64,000 bases of DNA from Nodosilinea sp. FACHB-131 (GCF_014695395.1 NZ_JACJOF010000003.1:1-64000), one strand, 5' to 3'. Positions 9,091-18,564 are shown, numbered from the stretch's first letter. The notes: generated by a model from the sequence alone, not told the origin. A program made the numbers and translations.

Positions 9091-10752
9091 CTACGAATCC
9101 CTGGACTCCATCTGGATACCAAGGTGTTTACAAATCGCCGCTGTCGGGTCTGAGTTCGCTTCCACCAAGGCAACTAACTGTTGAAAGGCTTCTAGCTTTG
9201 CTTGTCTCTTTTCATCAAAACTTTTAGCAATTTCCTCAATCTCTTTCTCACTAGGTTTATTAGGATACTCGTAGAAAACCACCTTCTCGGGAGCACTGGT
9301 TAATCTGGTCTGACGTTGCGTAAAAGCTTCGTACAATTTGTCCGTAACTGAAGTTAGGGACTGTCCCATTTTGTGAACAATTTGAAGCATCAGCCCTGGC
9401 TTAGATGCTTGCTCAAATTGGGTGAATTCGGAAAAATCAGAATTTTGATAGGGCGTAAAGCAGGCGATCCTACGAATTCCTTTAACTAAAACCTTGATAA
9501 ATCCACGTTCAATTAGCTCATAGAAGATCATCATGAGAGATGATTTTTCAGGGAAATCCAGTAATGGTGAAAGTGAACTGATAGGTTTTCCACCCTGTAT
9601 AGCTAATGGCGAGGACAGGCAAGCATTCTGAATTTCTTCAAGTTTTGGGAAGCTAGATTTGAGCATATCCTGGCGAACACTAATATTTTTCTCTGAGTAC
9701 AGCAGATGCCCAAAAGCAGGATATCCATCTCGTCCAGCCCGGCCAACCTCCTGGTAATACTGTTCAATCGACTCGGGAATGAGATAGTGAATAACGACTC
9801 GGATGTCGGGAATATCGATACCCATACCAAAAGCATTTGTCGAAAAAATGATATCCGTTTGTCCTGTTTCAAACGACTTCAATACCTCGTCCTTACGGTT
9901 GTCAGGCAAGTCAGCATCAAAATAATCGCAGTTCCACCCTTCTTCCTGATATTCCTGAGCAAATGCTCTCGTGCCATATTTGCCTGATTTACGATGGGTA
10001 TAGACGATAATTTTGTTGGGATTTCCCTCTTGATTTAGTCTGTAATTCTGTAAAATTTCTTTGAGCCGAATTTTCTTGGCCGCTTCATCTGCAAGCGTTT
10101 CAACGGTAAGCTGTAGGTTGTCGCGAAGCAAGGAAGGACTTTCAATAATATCTTTAGGATCAATACGAAAATCTCTACAGATTTCTTCGCGATCACGAGG
10201 GTTGAGAGTTGCGGTCAAGGCTATAACTTTAGGCCAGCCGAAGGAACCAAAGGCGCGATCAAGGAACTGAGGCACTACTTTATATGCTGGACGAAAGCTA
10301 TGTCCCCACTGGGAGACACAATGAGCTTCATCCAAAACAATGAGCCCAACATAGTCACGATTTTGCTTCAGCAGATATTCGATGTAGCCATCGAACGCAG
10401 CTTTCTCGGGTGACATAAAGATAAATTTTCCACCTTCTGAAAAATCAATATCTCGCAGGAGGTTATACAGGTCTTGATTACCTTTACCACTTAAGCATAT
10501 CGCGTCAATTCCTTGTTCCTTGACGAGCCTGTCTACCTGCTGATCCATCAATGCGATAAGCGGTGAGATTACAATGGTAATTTTGTTCAATGTCAGCCCA
10601 GCCACTTGGAAAATGAGAGATTTACCTCCCCCTGTTGGCATCAGGCACATTGTGCTCTGGCTGGCAATAACTTTGTCTATAGCTTGAGCTTGAATATCCC
10701 TAAATTCATAGCCAGGAAAATATTTCTCAAGAATTTCTTGTTTTTTGCACAT
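9091..10752 (-). CDS. RecQ-like ATP-dependent DNA helicase, short form
   Basis: 553 residues from ATG 10752. SF2 helicase of the RecQ branch: CLMPTGGGKSLIFQVAGL (Walker A, about 35-50), LIVLDEAHCVSQWGHSFRP (DEAH plus the RecQ aromatic-rich loop, about 140), STNAFGMGIDIPDIR and YYQEVGRAGRDGYPAF (motifs V-VI, about 325-345). Housekeeping RecQ carries a zinc-binding RQC region and an HRDC domain; I see neither the usual cysteine quartet nor HRDC, so this is a shortened defence-type form. Its start overlaps the stop of the preceding gene in a TAATG junction, so the two are translationally coupled. HIP1 sites are scarce and AT content high compared with the PLD-SNF2 gene. Confidence 0.88.
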   Translation of the reverse strand: MCKKQEILEKYFPGYEFRDIQAQAIDKVIASQSTMCLMPTGGGKSLIFQVAGLTLNKITIVISPLIALMDQQVDRLVKEQGIDAICLSGKGNQDLYNLLRDIDFSEGGKFIFMSPEKAAFDGYIEYLLKQNRDYVGLIVLDEAHCVSQWGHSFRPAYKVVPQFLDRAFGSFGWPKVIALTATLNPRDREEICRDFRIDPKDIIESPSLLRDNLQLTVETLADEAAKKIRLKEILQNYRLNQEGNPNKIIVYTHRKSGKYGTRAFAQEYQEEGWNCDYFDADLPDNRKDEVLKSFETGQTDIIFSTNAFGMGIDIPDIRVVIHYLIPESIEQYYQEVGRAGRDGYPAFGHLLYSEKNISVRQDMLKSSFPKLEEIQNACLSSPLAIQGGKPISSLSPLLDFPEKSSLMMIFYELIERGFIKVLVKGIRRIACFTPYQNSDFSEFTQFEQASKPGLMLQIVHKMGQSLTSVTDKLYEAFTQRQTRLTSAPEKVVFYEYPNKPSEKEIEEIAKSFDEKRQAKLEAFQQLVALVEANSDPTAAICKHLGIQMESRDS

Positions 10753-11744
10753 TAGAAATAACTTGCTGGGTACTGTGGATTACTACTTCTTGTCAGCGTT
10801 TGTATATCTTCTTTGTGATGACGGGAAATTCCCTCAAGGAATGTGTTGACGTAGACATATCGATAGTGTGGGTTAAGAGGCGCTCCTTGCTTTTCACAGT
10901 ACGAAGCAATTTTGCAATAGAGCTTCATAGCATATGCTGTAAATAATCCGTAAGGATACCAATAGTTTTGATCGACTTTATAAACTCCCTCTTTCCCATT
11001 AGCTTTATCATTTACCATTATGAACTCGGAGGTTTTAGTCGGCAAACGGAAATGAGATCGATCAGTTAGAAAATACATCCCAAACAAATCCAGCTTTCCT
11101 CTTTTTGGGAAGATATTTGGAAAGAGATGATAAATAGTAATTGCCTTGATGCCCATGCCAATGACGCCTACAATTCCATAGTTTTCATCTTCTATCTTAT
11201 CAAAGCCAAACTCTTCTGCTCTTTGATACTGAGAATACTCGGATTCGTTAAATGAGGCCGCATAATCATTGCTAAACTGAATGAGATTGTTGAATATTTC
11301 TAGCAACTCAACAGAGGACGAAGTAGCATAGGCAATTTGCCATTCTTTTAATTCTTCAGCTTTAGCATAAAAAGAATGTGTAATAACCGGACATTCTCTG
11401 GTCAAATATCCCTTGAAAGCATTTTCATCGAACATAAACCCTTCAAGATTTTCTTCGTCAAACGCATTGCAGTACTTTTCAGATTCTTTTCTGTACTCTT
11501 CGATACGCTTGGAGAATAATGCCCGAATAGCTTTGCCTTTGTCTGGGGTAGCTTCAGTTTTATTCCACGCTGCGGCCAAATCATCAGGAGTTGTGGCATC
11601 TTTTGCTGTCCTTAAAACCATTTCGAAATAGCTATTGAAGTTCTTGTCAATTAGCTCTTCCACCTTGACTATATGTTCTGACCTGTGAATAAGTTCAAAC
11701 TCTCGGGCTTTGTCGATTGCTTCTGAGCGATACATTATGAACAT
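10752..11744 (-). CDS. uncharacterised 330-residue protein, coupled to RecQ-like helicase
   Basis: I do not recognise the family. The protein is largely alpha-helical in its first half, with charged stretches such as FSKRIEEYRKESEKY, and aromatic-rich in the second, for example YWYPYGLFTAYAMKLYCKI and HYRYVYVNTFLEGIS. No signal peptide or obvious catalytic motif. The ATG at 11744 overlaps the end of the NERD-helicase gene by 10 bp; an alternative ATG at 11735 has AAGGA at better spacing. Its stop overlaps the RecQ-like start by 1 bp. This tight NERD-helicase/unknown/RecQ triplet suggests the three proteins work together. Confidence 0.75.
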   Translation of the reverse strand: MFIMYRSEAIDKAREFELIHRSEHIVKVEELIDKNFNSYFEMVLRTAKDATTPDDLAAAWNKTEATPDKGKAIRALFSKRIEEYRKESEKYCNAFDEENLEGFMFDENAFKGYLTRECPVITHSFYAKAEELKEWQIAYATSSSVELLEIFNNLIQFSNDYAASFNESEYSQYQRAEEFGFDKIEDENYGIVGVIGMGIKAITIYHLFPNIFPKRGKLDLFGMYFLTDRSHFRLPTKTSEFIMVNDKANGKEGVYKVDQNYWYPYGLFTAYAMKLYCKIASYCEKQGAPLNPHYRYVYVNTFLEGISRHHKEDIQTLTRSSNPQYPASYF

Positions 11745-13438
11745 TCCTTATGCCATTCGGCATTTAATAGTTTCCCGATATTTTTCTTGTTGGAAAGAAG
11801 CTTCGTTCCTGGCTGAATTGCTTCTAAGGAAATTTTAATATTTTCATCTGTGCAACCTTCTAAAAAAAGATGAAGTTCATCCTTAGCTCTCGAGCACCCT
11901 ACATATAGTCTTTGTAGGAAGTCTAGGGCGGCTAACTCTGAAAGGCAAAGATCCACGATAAAGATAACTCGGGCTTCTAAACCTTTGAATTTGCGAACTG
12001 TCGTAAAGCAGATTTTACCTTTTTCAAGAGACTTGACTAATGGAACAGATTGGATAGATCCCAAATGCGAAAGCAGGGAATTTTCCGTAGTAGTCATCGT
12101 GAGAATGGCGATTTCCTCTGGTTTCACGGCATCTTGGCTTAATAATTCTCCAATAATTTGCTTAATGCGCTTAGCGACCTCTGCTGGACTATTGCAATCA
12201 TGAAGTTTAGTGGGTGATCCTTTAATCAATTCACCGGGTTTACCAGGAGAAAGGTTGGCAAAGCGGTAGGCTGTTCTTGAAATTTGTAGAGTGTTTCGAC
12301 AATTTTTGGTCAATACCAAGCGACAATCGGCGTTTGCAACCCAGTTAGGAAGAGTATCTCGATAAATAAGCTGCTTTTTGTCGTAGAAGATATACTTGCA
12401 ACCTTCGGTTCGTTCTGTTAGCCACTCTAGCCACTCGTCTGAGAAATCTTGCCCCTCATCAATAATGAGATGCTGATAAGGCCAAAACTCCGTGAAGTTG
12501 GAGAGATATTCCAAAAACTTGTCAGCCATCAAGCTAAAAGTTGGAGCATCACCAACAAATTTTCTGGCAACACTATGGAATGTATGAAAATCTACACCCG
12601 GTAGATCATGCTCTTGTTTTAGGAAGTTTCGGAGGGCGCTATTGTAACAGAGGAATAGGACGCTTTCACTAAACTCTGAGAGCCTACGAGCTTTTTCCAG
12701 GGCTACAACGGTCTTACCTGTGCCAGCCGCACCGCTAATGACCGCAACTTCTTGCTCATCTAGAAAATCGATGATGCTGGCCTGCTGACGAGTCATCTGA
12801 ATGAATTGCTGAGCCCGCTTGTCAAAGCCAGCTTTGAGTGAGGGAATGACCTTGAAGGTAGGAGCCAAAATGCTAAGAACCCTCTCCTGACCTCGCTGAG
12901 ACAGATGGTGGCCAAATTTCTGTCCCCAGTAATCAAAGGCTGTCGAGATGGCTACCTCTGGAGAGTTAAGTGACTCCTCATCTAGAACAATATCTGTATG
13001 TAGGTTAAGCGGTAGGGCCTGTTTGGTAAAAGTCCCTGACGGAAACCATACAGCAGTGCCTATTAGGCAATTTTCAGTGTGTGAGAGTGAGTTTTTGAAG
13101 AGCGGCAGGAGCTCAAATTTCGTACTAGAGGCCTGTTGCTCTGGGTCTTTCATGAGCTTTTCGACCCCTGTTGCCCGATTAGTCTGATACCAGCTACCAG
13201 CCTCAAATCGGATTAGTCCAGACTTGACCTCAATAATGAGCAGCCCACGCTGGGGGTCAAAGATCGCAAAATCGGCTTCTCCCTGGGGCTTCTTCCGACC
13301 ATATTTGGGATTGCTAAGCCACCTTAGGGAATGGAAGACGTAGCATCTGTCATCTAGCCGCCTGAGGGCGTTGAAAACGTCTAGCTCACCCTGGCTGTTG
13401 TTGAAATCAGCAGGGGCTTCTGGAACCATTACAGCCAT
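11735..13438 (-). CDS. NERD-domain nuclease fused to UvrD/Rep-like SF1 helicase
   Basis: 567 residues. The N-terminal NERD domain (about 12-80) shows the nuclease-like pattern KPQGEADFAIFDPQRG followed by LLIIEVKSG (Asp, then E-x-K). An SF1 ATPase follows: VISGAAGTGKTVVALEKA (Walker A, about 233), LIIDEGQDFSDEW (Walker B, about 325) and late motifs TVRKFKGLEARVIFIVD and YVGCSRAKDELHLF. NERD is related to restriction-type nucleases and is often fused to helicases or kinases. The start is ATG 13438 (a second ATG is three codons on). First gene of a leftward three-gene overlap series. Lower GC than the methyltransferase gene upstream. Likely a DNA-degrading component of the island (inference). 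Confidence 0.85.
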   Translation of the reverse strand: MAVMVPEAPADFNNSQGELDVFNALRRLDDRCYVFHSLRWLSNPKYGRKKPQGEADFAIFDPQRGLLIIEVKSGLIRFEAGSWYQTNRATGVEKLMKDPEQQASSTKFELLPLFKNSLSHTENCLIGTAVWFPSGTFTKQALPLNLHTDIVLDEESLNSPEVAISTAFDYWGQKFGHHLSQRGQERVLSILAPTFKVIPSLKAGFDKRAQQFIQMTRQQASIIDFLDEQEVAVISGAAGTGKTVVALEKARRLSEFSESVLFLCYNSALRNFLKQEHDLPGVDFHTFHSVARKFVGDAPTFSLMADKFLEYLSNFTEFWPYQHLIIDEGQDFSDEWLEWLTERTEGCKYIFYDKKQLIYRDTLPNWVANADCRLVLTKNCRNTLQISRTAYRFANLSPGKPGELIKGSPTKLHDCNSPAEVAKRIKQIIGELLSQDAVKPEEIAILTMTTTENSLLSHLGSIQSVPLVKSLEKGKICFTTVRKFKGLEARVIFIVDLCLSELAALDFLQRLYVGCSRAKDELHLFLEGCTDENIKISLEAIQPGTKLLSNKKNIGKLLNAEWHKECS

Positions 13439-13540
13439 AGGAAATATGCTTGCGTACCCTGTATTACCTTATAAATGCCCCAAACCATTGATGTACCAAC
13501 ATTTTCTCGTTATAGGACAGCAATAATATTCCTTGAGAAA

Positions 13541-16381
13541 TTAAAAACCTAGATTCAGCGATTGTTGCCCCCCTTCAAACGCTAGCTCTGGCTGCACGTA
13601 GAGCACCTTGGCCTGAATCTCATCCATGGCCAGCCGCAGGTCGGCTAGGGATTTCTCTTCCACCATGCGTTTGCGTTCGTCACCGATGTGGGGGATTGCC
13701 TTAAGGGCCACTTCCCAGGCGCGCATGAAGAGGTCGTTGCTGAGCAGGCCGGTGGTTTTGAGGAAGCGGCGGACGGGATCGATGCTTTGTTCTTCGAGGT
13801 AGAGGGCGATGATGGCGTGGAGGCCATCGACCAGGGCGGCGGCGGTGAACTCATCGGGGTTGGTGGAGAAGGCGCGTTTTTTGAGTCGCTGCTGGGGGGT
13901 GAGCAGTTTGCAGGTGCCGCTGGCGGAGTCGATCAGCTTGTGGGTTTTAGCGAGGTCGCTGACGTTGAAGCCACCGACGGCGAGGGCGAGCTGTCGCGCT
14001 TCATCGAAGGGGAACTCGCGGGCGCGGAAGGCATCCCAGGCGAGGATGTACCACTGGGTGAGGGGGTCGAACCCGGCCGTGTCGGTTTCGAGCAGTTTGC
14101 GAAAGCGGTAGTTGGCGATCGCCTTACGAGCTTCCCCAAAGGCGACCTCGGGGCGCATTTCGACGCCGGAGCTGTCGAGCACGGGCCAGGCGCGGCTAAA
14201 AACGTTGAGGGCGGGGCCAAAGGCGCTGAGGTAGAGGTCGATGCCGCCGATGTCGTTGGCTTCAAATTCGGGGGCGCGTTGCTCGACGAGGTTGGCGAGT
14301 TCGGGGCGCAGGTCATCCCACCAGGCGGAACCGGCATTGGGGTCGCGCTTGCGGCAGACGAGGAGGACGGTGCTGGAGACGGAGTTTTTCTGGGCCTGGT
14401 GCAGGTTTTGCGGGTTCTCGGTGCTGACGGCCCAACTGGCGGTGATTTCAAAGCCTGCGTCGATAAGGGATTTGGCGAGCACGTCCCAGGCACCGGAGTC
14501 TTTGTGGTTGAACTGGACGGTCATGACGCCGTCGTCGCGGAGGACGCGGAAGTATTCGGCAAAGGCGAGGGCCATTTTGGCTTCGTAGTCGCGGTTGGCG
14601 AGTTTTTCTGGGCTTTCACCCATGTCACGGAAACGTCCGGGATTAGAAATAGCCTCTCTATCTTTATCCGTCAGTTCAGCAATAAAAATATCTGGGAATA
14701 TGTCTGACAAATTTGTCCGCTGCCACACATAAAAAAAGTCTGATATTTCCCCATACCGGACTGCATCATAGTAAGGAGGATCGGTGACTATAGAATCTAC
14801 AGAACAATCAGGAAGATGAATGAGATTATCGGCTGAAGCAGAAGAGATATGAATCGATTTTGGATCGTGGCTTTCGCCACTTAAAAGGCCAATTGAATTA
14901 GATTCGATTCCACAATATGAGCACAGAGAATGATAGTCAGAAGCAAAAACGTCCGCGCACAATCGCCATAGTAATCCTGTTCCTGCTGTTTCAGGGTAGT
15001 TCCATGCCAAGTTAAGAGAATGTTGTGTTGAAGCTCTCTTAAATCCTGCTCTTGACGAGTCCCATAGAGACATCCGACAGTTTGTATCAGCACAACGGTC
15101 AAATACTAATGCGAGATAGGTTGCGATCGCCTCAACTATATCTGCCTCATACTGATTGTAGAGTTTTGACTTTAGATCCCGAATAGCTGAAGCATATGTA
15201 ACTAAAGTTAAGAGCTGCCTGGGATTAAATAAATCACGCCAATGATGTATCCCATATAGATACATGTCCGGCCCACGATGAGTATTAGAAGGAATTTCTT
15301 GGGCTGGCAGTATTTCTGCCTCCCATTTAGATTGATGAATCTGTAGATGTTTTTGAGCTTTATCAATGCTTTGTAAATCAGTTTCATTAGGTATTCTAAA
15401 ATCAAGGCTACCTTTAAGCCTTCTGAAGGCCACTGCGTAAGCTTGGTGATTTAACCCTGATTGCCTAGCCTGTTTTTTGATGACGTCGTCTTCAAGGACA
15501 CTTCTACAATTCAAACATTTCCCAACGCCGCGACTAATTGTGTTGTAATCATTCGGATCAAAATCTCCTTCAGGTGTCTGAATCGTCGTCCCCTTTCCCT
15601 TTCGCCCCTTCACCAGCTCAAAATCTACTCGCTTTTCTGCCAGATTTGGAATTGGCTTCACCGCGTACCAATCACTCGTAACTTTTCTGGCCTGCCCTGC
15701 CCCGGCATAGTTACTCGTCTTACTCAACCACCAATTCGGGCTCAACGGCACCACCGACTCACAACTCGGGCACACCACCGTATGCGCCCACAAATAGTTC
15801 TGAACCGTCTCCCCCTCCTGCGACGGAAAAAACTCCGCTAACCGCTTCTCCGCCTCATCGCCAACCCACTTCACCCACTTATCAATCTCATGCTGCAAAT
15901 CTGGCCCAAACTTTAGCGGGTACTCCATCGCCGCCTTCATCGTCACCACCGCCACCGGGTTCAGATCGCTCGCCAGCACATTCAGCCCATACCGCACCGC
16001 CTCAAACGGAATGCTGCCACCCCCCGCAAACGCATCCAGCACCGTCGGCGTGCGCGTGCCCCAGGTCTGCTCACATAGGTCATGCACCTGCTTAATCCGC
16101 TCCGGGCTGGGCGGCGTCTTATACAGCTTCGTCGTGCTATCCGAGTGCCCATCCACCCGACGGTTTAGCCCCAGCAGATACTCAAACTCCTCCATCGTCA
16201 CCGAATCCGGCAGCAGCGAGCCCAACACACTCGCCCGACTAAACGACAGCGGCTTCCGCGAATACCATCGATGCAGCCCCTTAAATGGGTTGCCCCCATG
16301 CTCGTAATACACCTGCCTATTCAGCAGCGTCACCGGAAAAATCTTCTCGATGAACACAGCAGGGCGAGTAGGTTTAGTCAT
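13541..16381 (-). CDS. DUF1156-family DNA (adenine) methyltransferase
   Basis: 946 residues, start ATG 16381. Residues 1-70 match DUF1156 (NRQVYYEHGGNPFKGLHRWY, then SRKPLSFSR). The SAM-binding motif is VLDAFAGGGSIPFEA (about 115), zinc-ribbon cysteines appear as CPSC and CLNC (about 210-300), and the catalytic motif is VTDPPYYDAVRYGE (about 530), as in amino-methyltransferases. NCBI annotation calls relatives anti-phage-associated DUF1156 proteins and they usually sit with DUF499 ATPases, as here (20.8-24.0 kb). Expected role: marking self DNA. Base composition changes sharply inside the gene: 13.54-14.63 kb and 15.65-16.38 kb are GC-rich, the middle (about 14.64-15.55 kb), including DPPY, is AT-rich, suggesting exchange of the catalytic/recognition segment. 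Confidence 0.88.
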   Translation of the reverse strand: MTKPTRPAVFIEKIFPVTLLNRQVYYEHGGNPFKGLHRWYSRKPLSFSRASVLGSLLPDSVTMEEFEYLLGLNRRVDGHSDSTTKLYKTPPSPERIKQVHDLCEQTWGTRTPTVLDAFAGGGSIPFEAVRYGLNVLASDLNPVAVVTMKAAMEYPLKFGPDLQHEIDKWVKWVGDEAEKRLAEFFPSQEGETVQNYLWAHTVVCPSCESVVPLSPNWWLSKTSNYAGAGQARKVTSDWYAVKPIPNLAEKRVDFELVKGRKGKGTTIQTPEGDFDPNDYNTISRGVGKCLNCRSVLEDDVIKKQARQSGLNHQAYAVAFRRLKGSLDFRIPNETDLQSIDKAQKHLQIHQSKWEAEILPAQEIPSNTHRGPDMYLYGIHHWRDLFNPRQLLTLVTYASAIRDLKSKLYNQYEADIVEAIATYLALVFDRCADTNCRMSLWDSSRAGFKRASTQHSLNLAWNYPETAGTGLLWRLCADVFASDYHSLCSYCGIESNSIGLLSGESHDPKSIHISSASADNLIHLPDCSVDSIVTDPPYYDAVRYGEISDFFYVWQRTNLSDIFPDIFIAELTDKDREAISNPGRFRDMGESPEKLANRDYEAKMALAFAEYFRVLRDDGVMTVQFNHKDSGAWDVLAKSLIDAGFEITASWAVSTENPQNLHQAQKNSVSSTVLLVCRKRDPNAGSAWWDDLRPELANLVEQRAPEFEANDIGGIDLYLSAFGPALNVFSRAWPVLDSSGVEMRPEVAFGEARKAIANYRFRKLLETDTAGFDPLTQWYILAWDAFRAREFPFDEARQLALAVGGFNVSDLAKTHKLIDSASGTCKLLTPQQRLKKRAFSTNPDEFTAAALVDGLHAIIALYLEEQSIDPVRRFLKTTGLLSNDLFMRAWEVALKAIPHIGDERKRMVEEKSLADLRLAMDEIQAKVLYVQPELAFEGGQQSLNLGF

Positions 16382-16735
16382 ACAGCTTGTTTAGGGGCGA
16401 GGCGTCAGCAGCGGGCTTGGCTTTTCAGTATAGTTACACCTTCACTTGCAAAATGCCCCTTCAGCAAAGGTTCAAGAGCTTTCACAAATGACAACTCAAC
16501 AAAATGATATACAGCCTTGTCAATATAGTTCACGTGTACTAAGCTGAAAGCCGTTCCGCATTTTTCCTACGAACTCCTAGCTGTATTTCCCTGCTGTCCC
16601 ACTTTGTGGTGTAGACCACGAAAGCTGGGATGGTTAGCATGCGCCTAGATAAAGTAGTTTTGCCCCTAGCTTCTTGGTCTGGAGGCAGATTTACATACGT
16701 CTTAGCTCAGCATATTTTCTCCACTGGGGTCAGCC
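16382..16735. other. intergenic region between divergent genes
   Basis: About 350 bp separating the leftward methyltransferase gene and the rightward 89-residue gene. It should carry promoters in both directions. I see no gene, no clear terminator and no notable repeat. Confidence 0.4.
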
Positions 16736-17005
16736 ATGGGATTTCAGCCAGTTCCAAGTCAGGAAGGAACAGCCCAAAGCCTTGCTCGTAAGGCTTTAGC
16801 ACTGTTGAAAGTTGTTGAGAACAAAGTAACCATGGATGAACCTCGCCTTACGGCCCAGGCCAACCAAGCTAAACAGTCTGTAGAAACGCTGGTCTCTGCA
16901 CTTGAAGACAGCCAAAAGTTGGCGGTTGCTAATTATGAAGCAGAACTAGCTCGGGTAGAACAGGAAGTTGCTCAGGAAGATTTTGGCCAATACAGAAAAA
17001 GGTAG
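16736..17005 (+). CDS. small coiled-coil protein, 89 residues
   Basis: ATG at 16736. The product is soluble, highly charged and predicted helical throughout (KAGE-type stretches such as LVSALEDSQKLAVANYEAEL and ARVEQEVAQED), consistent with a short coiled coil. Family not recognised. It is the only rightward gene before the zinc-finger gene and ends 8 bp from the convergent stop of the membrane-protein gene. Codon use and lack of overlap with a better ORF favour a real gene, but it could be a remnant. Confidence 0.5.
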   Translation: MGFQPVPSQEGTAQSLARKALALLKVVENKVTMDEPRLTAQANQAKQSVETLVSALEDSQKLAVANYEAELARVEQEVAQEDFGQYRKR

Positions 17006-17012
17006 CTTTACT

Positions 17013-17852
17013 TTAAGCTGCATCTAATCTCTCAACTAGTATGGTGAGGTATTTTCTGACGACCTTTTTCTGAGCTTCGTCGGCTAAGCCAAAAGCCTCT
17101 ATTTTGTGATCACGAATATGCTTGATAACATCCAAATAGAGCTTTCTGTCCAATGCGTTTTGAGTGATGCGGTCTTCGGGCATGGACATATCGTATTCGA
17201 TACTACTCTTTAGCCAAACCCTCAAATACTTAAAAATGTCGCCAATAAAGGGGTTTCGGGCGTCTAAGTCATATAACGCTAAAGCCTTAAGGCGAGCTTC
17301 GCTCAGCTGATCGAGTACATCGTCAGCAGCTTCCACAGCAAGAGCTTTCAGATCTTCCTCATGCTGCTCCAAATGCTGTGCAATACCTCGACGAAAGTCA
17401 ATCTGCTCAGCAATTCCGTAGCTTTGACTCAGTAACCGATCGGCTCTATCAGCCAAGATAGGCGGAATGGAGTCATTTATGAAAGCAGGACCAAGTTCGG
17501 TAGCCCTCAGCCTCTGGTGTATGCCAAGTTGGTTACTTTGCCTGAGTATGGCCTCTTGATTAGCCAAAGCTAAAGTTATTACATTGTTCATGAGCTGCAA
17601 GCCGATTTCGTCACCCGTCTTCTCACTTTTCTCTAGTTCAGCTTGCTTCTTGTCATGTATTTGAAAGGCGAGGGGCAAGAAGAAACTAGCCCCGCTTAGG
17701 AGAAGACCAATTCCTTCGAGAAGCTTTCCTTCAGCATTGAGCAACATCAGGTAAGGTAAGGCAAAACCAAAAAACGCTAATGTGCTGATCAGCACAAAAA
17801 TTAGAGTGTAATTAAGTGAAGACTGTGGAGGAACCCTGCTGACTCTTTCCAT
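17013..17852 (-). CDS. two-helix membrane protein with cytoplasmic C-terminal domain
   Basis: 279 residues from ATG 17852. Two hydrophobic segments near the N-terminus: LIFVLISTLAFFGFALPYLM (about 16-38) and GIGLLLSGASFFLPLAF (about 47-64). The remaining ~210 residues are soluble and mostly helical. No catalytic motif recognised. It lies 14 bp downstream of the zinc-ribbon HTH gene and is surely co-transcribed with it. In defence islands, small two-TM proteins with a large soluble part are often effectors or sensors, but nothing here proves it. Confidence 0.7.
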   Translation of the reverse strand: MERVSRVPPQSSLNYTLIFVLISTLAFFGFALPYLMLLNAEGKLLEGIGLLLSGASFFLPLAFQIHDKKQAELEKSEKTGDEIGLQLMNNVITLALANQEAILRQSNQLGIHQRLRATELGPAFINDSIPPILADRADRLLSQSYGIAEQIDFRRGIAQHLEQHEEDLKALAVEAADDVLDQLSEARLKALALYDLDARNPFIGDIFKYLRVWLKSSIEYDMSMPEDRITQNALDRKLYLDVIKHIRDHKIEAFGLADEAQKKVVRKYLTILVERLDAA

Positions 17853-17866
17853 CTTCCGTTTAGCCG

Positions 17867-18247
17867 TTACTGTAGATCACCGACTTCCTTAGCAATTGCC
17901 TCCAGTAGCCTGTGATCCTGAAGGGTTGCTTTCCGCAGGCGCTTGAGCATCTCGGTCGCAGTATTCTTGCTTACCCCTATCTCTTGCGCCAGTTTTCGCA
18001 CACTAATGCTACCTGAAGACGCCTGAACAAGCAAAATCGTCCTAAACCACTTCTGTAAATCTACATGAGTCTGATGGAATACCGTCCCAACCGTAACGCT
18101 ATATGACGTAAAACAGTCATTACAGTGGTGCCGCAGCCCCTTTTCTATCGGCGAAGCCCTTTTAGAACCACAGTATGGGCACAGCGGCTCCCCTCGCCAT
18201 CTGATTTGTTCTAGCAGCTCGATGCACTCCCAACGGCTCAAATTCAT
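17867..18247 (-). CDS. IS1595-like zinc-ribbon/HTH protein without transposase domain
   Basis: 126 residues. A zinc ribbon with CPYCGSKRASPIEKG then HHCNDC (about 22-46) is followed by YSVTVGTVFHQTHVDLQKWF and a helix-turn-helix, SVRKLAQEIGVSKNTATEML. This is the N-terminal DNA-binding half of ISXO2/IS1595-family transposases; the DDE catalytic domain is absent. The frame is intact with its own ATG and stop and runs directly into a membrane-protein gene, so it looks like a domesticated regulator rather than random debris. A truncated transposase is the alternative. Confidence 0.7.
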   Translation of the reverse strand: MNLSRWECIELLEQIRWRGEPLCPYCGSKRASPIEKGLRHHCNDCFTSYSVTVGTVFHQTHVDLQKWFRTILLVQASSGSISVRKLAQEIGVSKNTATEMLKRLRKATLQDHRLLEAIAKEVGDLQ

Positions 18248-18564
18248 ACGGTAAGGTCAAATACCCTGAGCCTTACTGTCAAACAGAGAGTGCGTTAATC
18301 TCACAAGTTCATAACCCTACAGGGTAGATGTCATTTCTACTTCACCTTTCAGGTTCGTCGTTGCCCAATCCGTATGATTGCTTGCTCTATGTTTATGAGT
18401 GGGTTCCGCCTGTCACAGATTCCTACTTTCAGGCTTGTATTGAATTCACTTAGAAAATTCACACCTGCTTAGCAGGTGCTTATTCAAAATTTATACGCCC
18501 TGTGCTTTTAAGGAATAAAGACTATCCACAGATAGCTTCCACCATCACAGGGAAAGGTTGCTCT
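18248..18564. other. divergent intergenic region
   Basis: About 310 bp between the divergent zinc-ribbon and zinc-finger genes; must contain both promoters. A reading frame enters from a GTG at 18502, but its first 21 codons are unlikely to be translated (see the zinc-finger gene). No strong hairpin seen. Confidence 0.4.

Noticed and set aside
13688..14707. Long rightward reading frame (339 codons) antisense to the methyltransferase gene
   Set aside because: Gly/Glu/Val-rich low-complexity shadow of a GC-rich coding strand; the methyltransferase frame has clear motifs.
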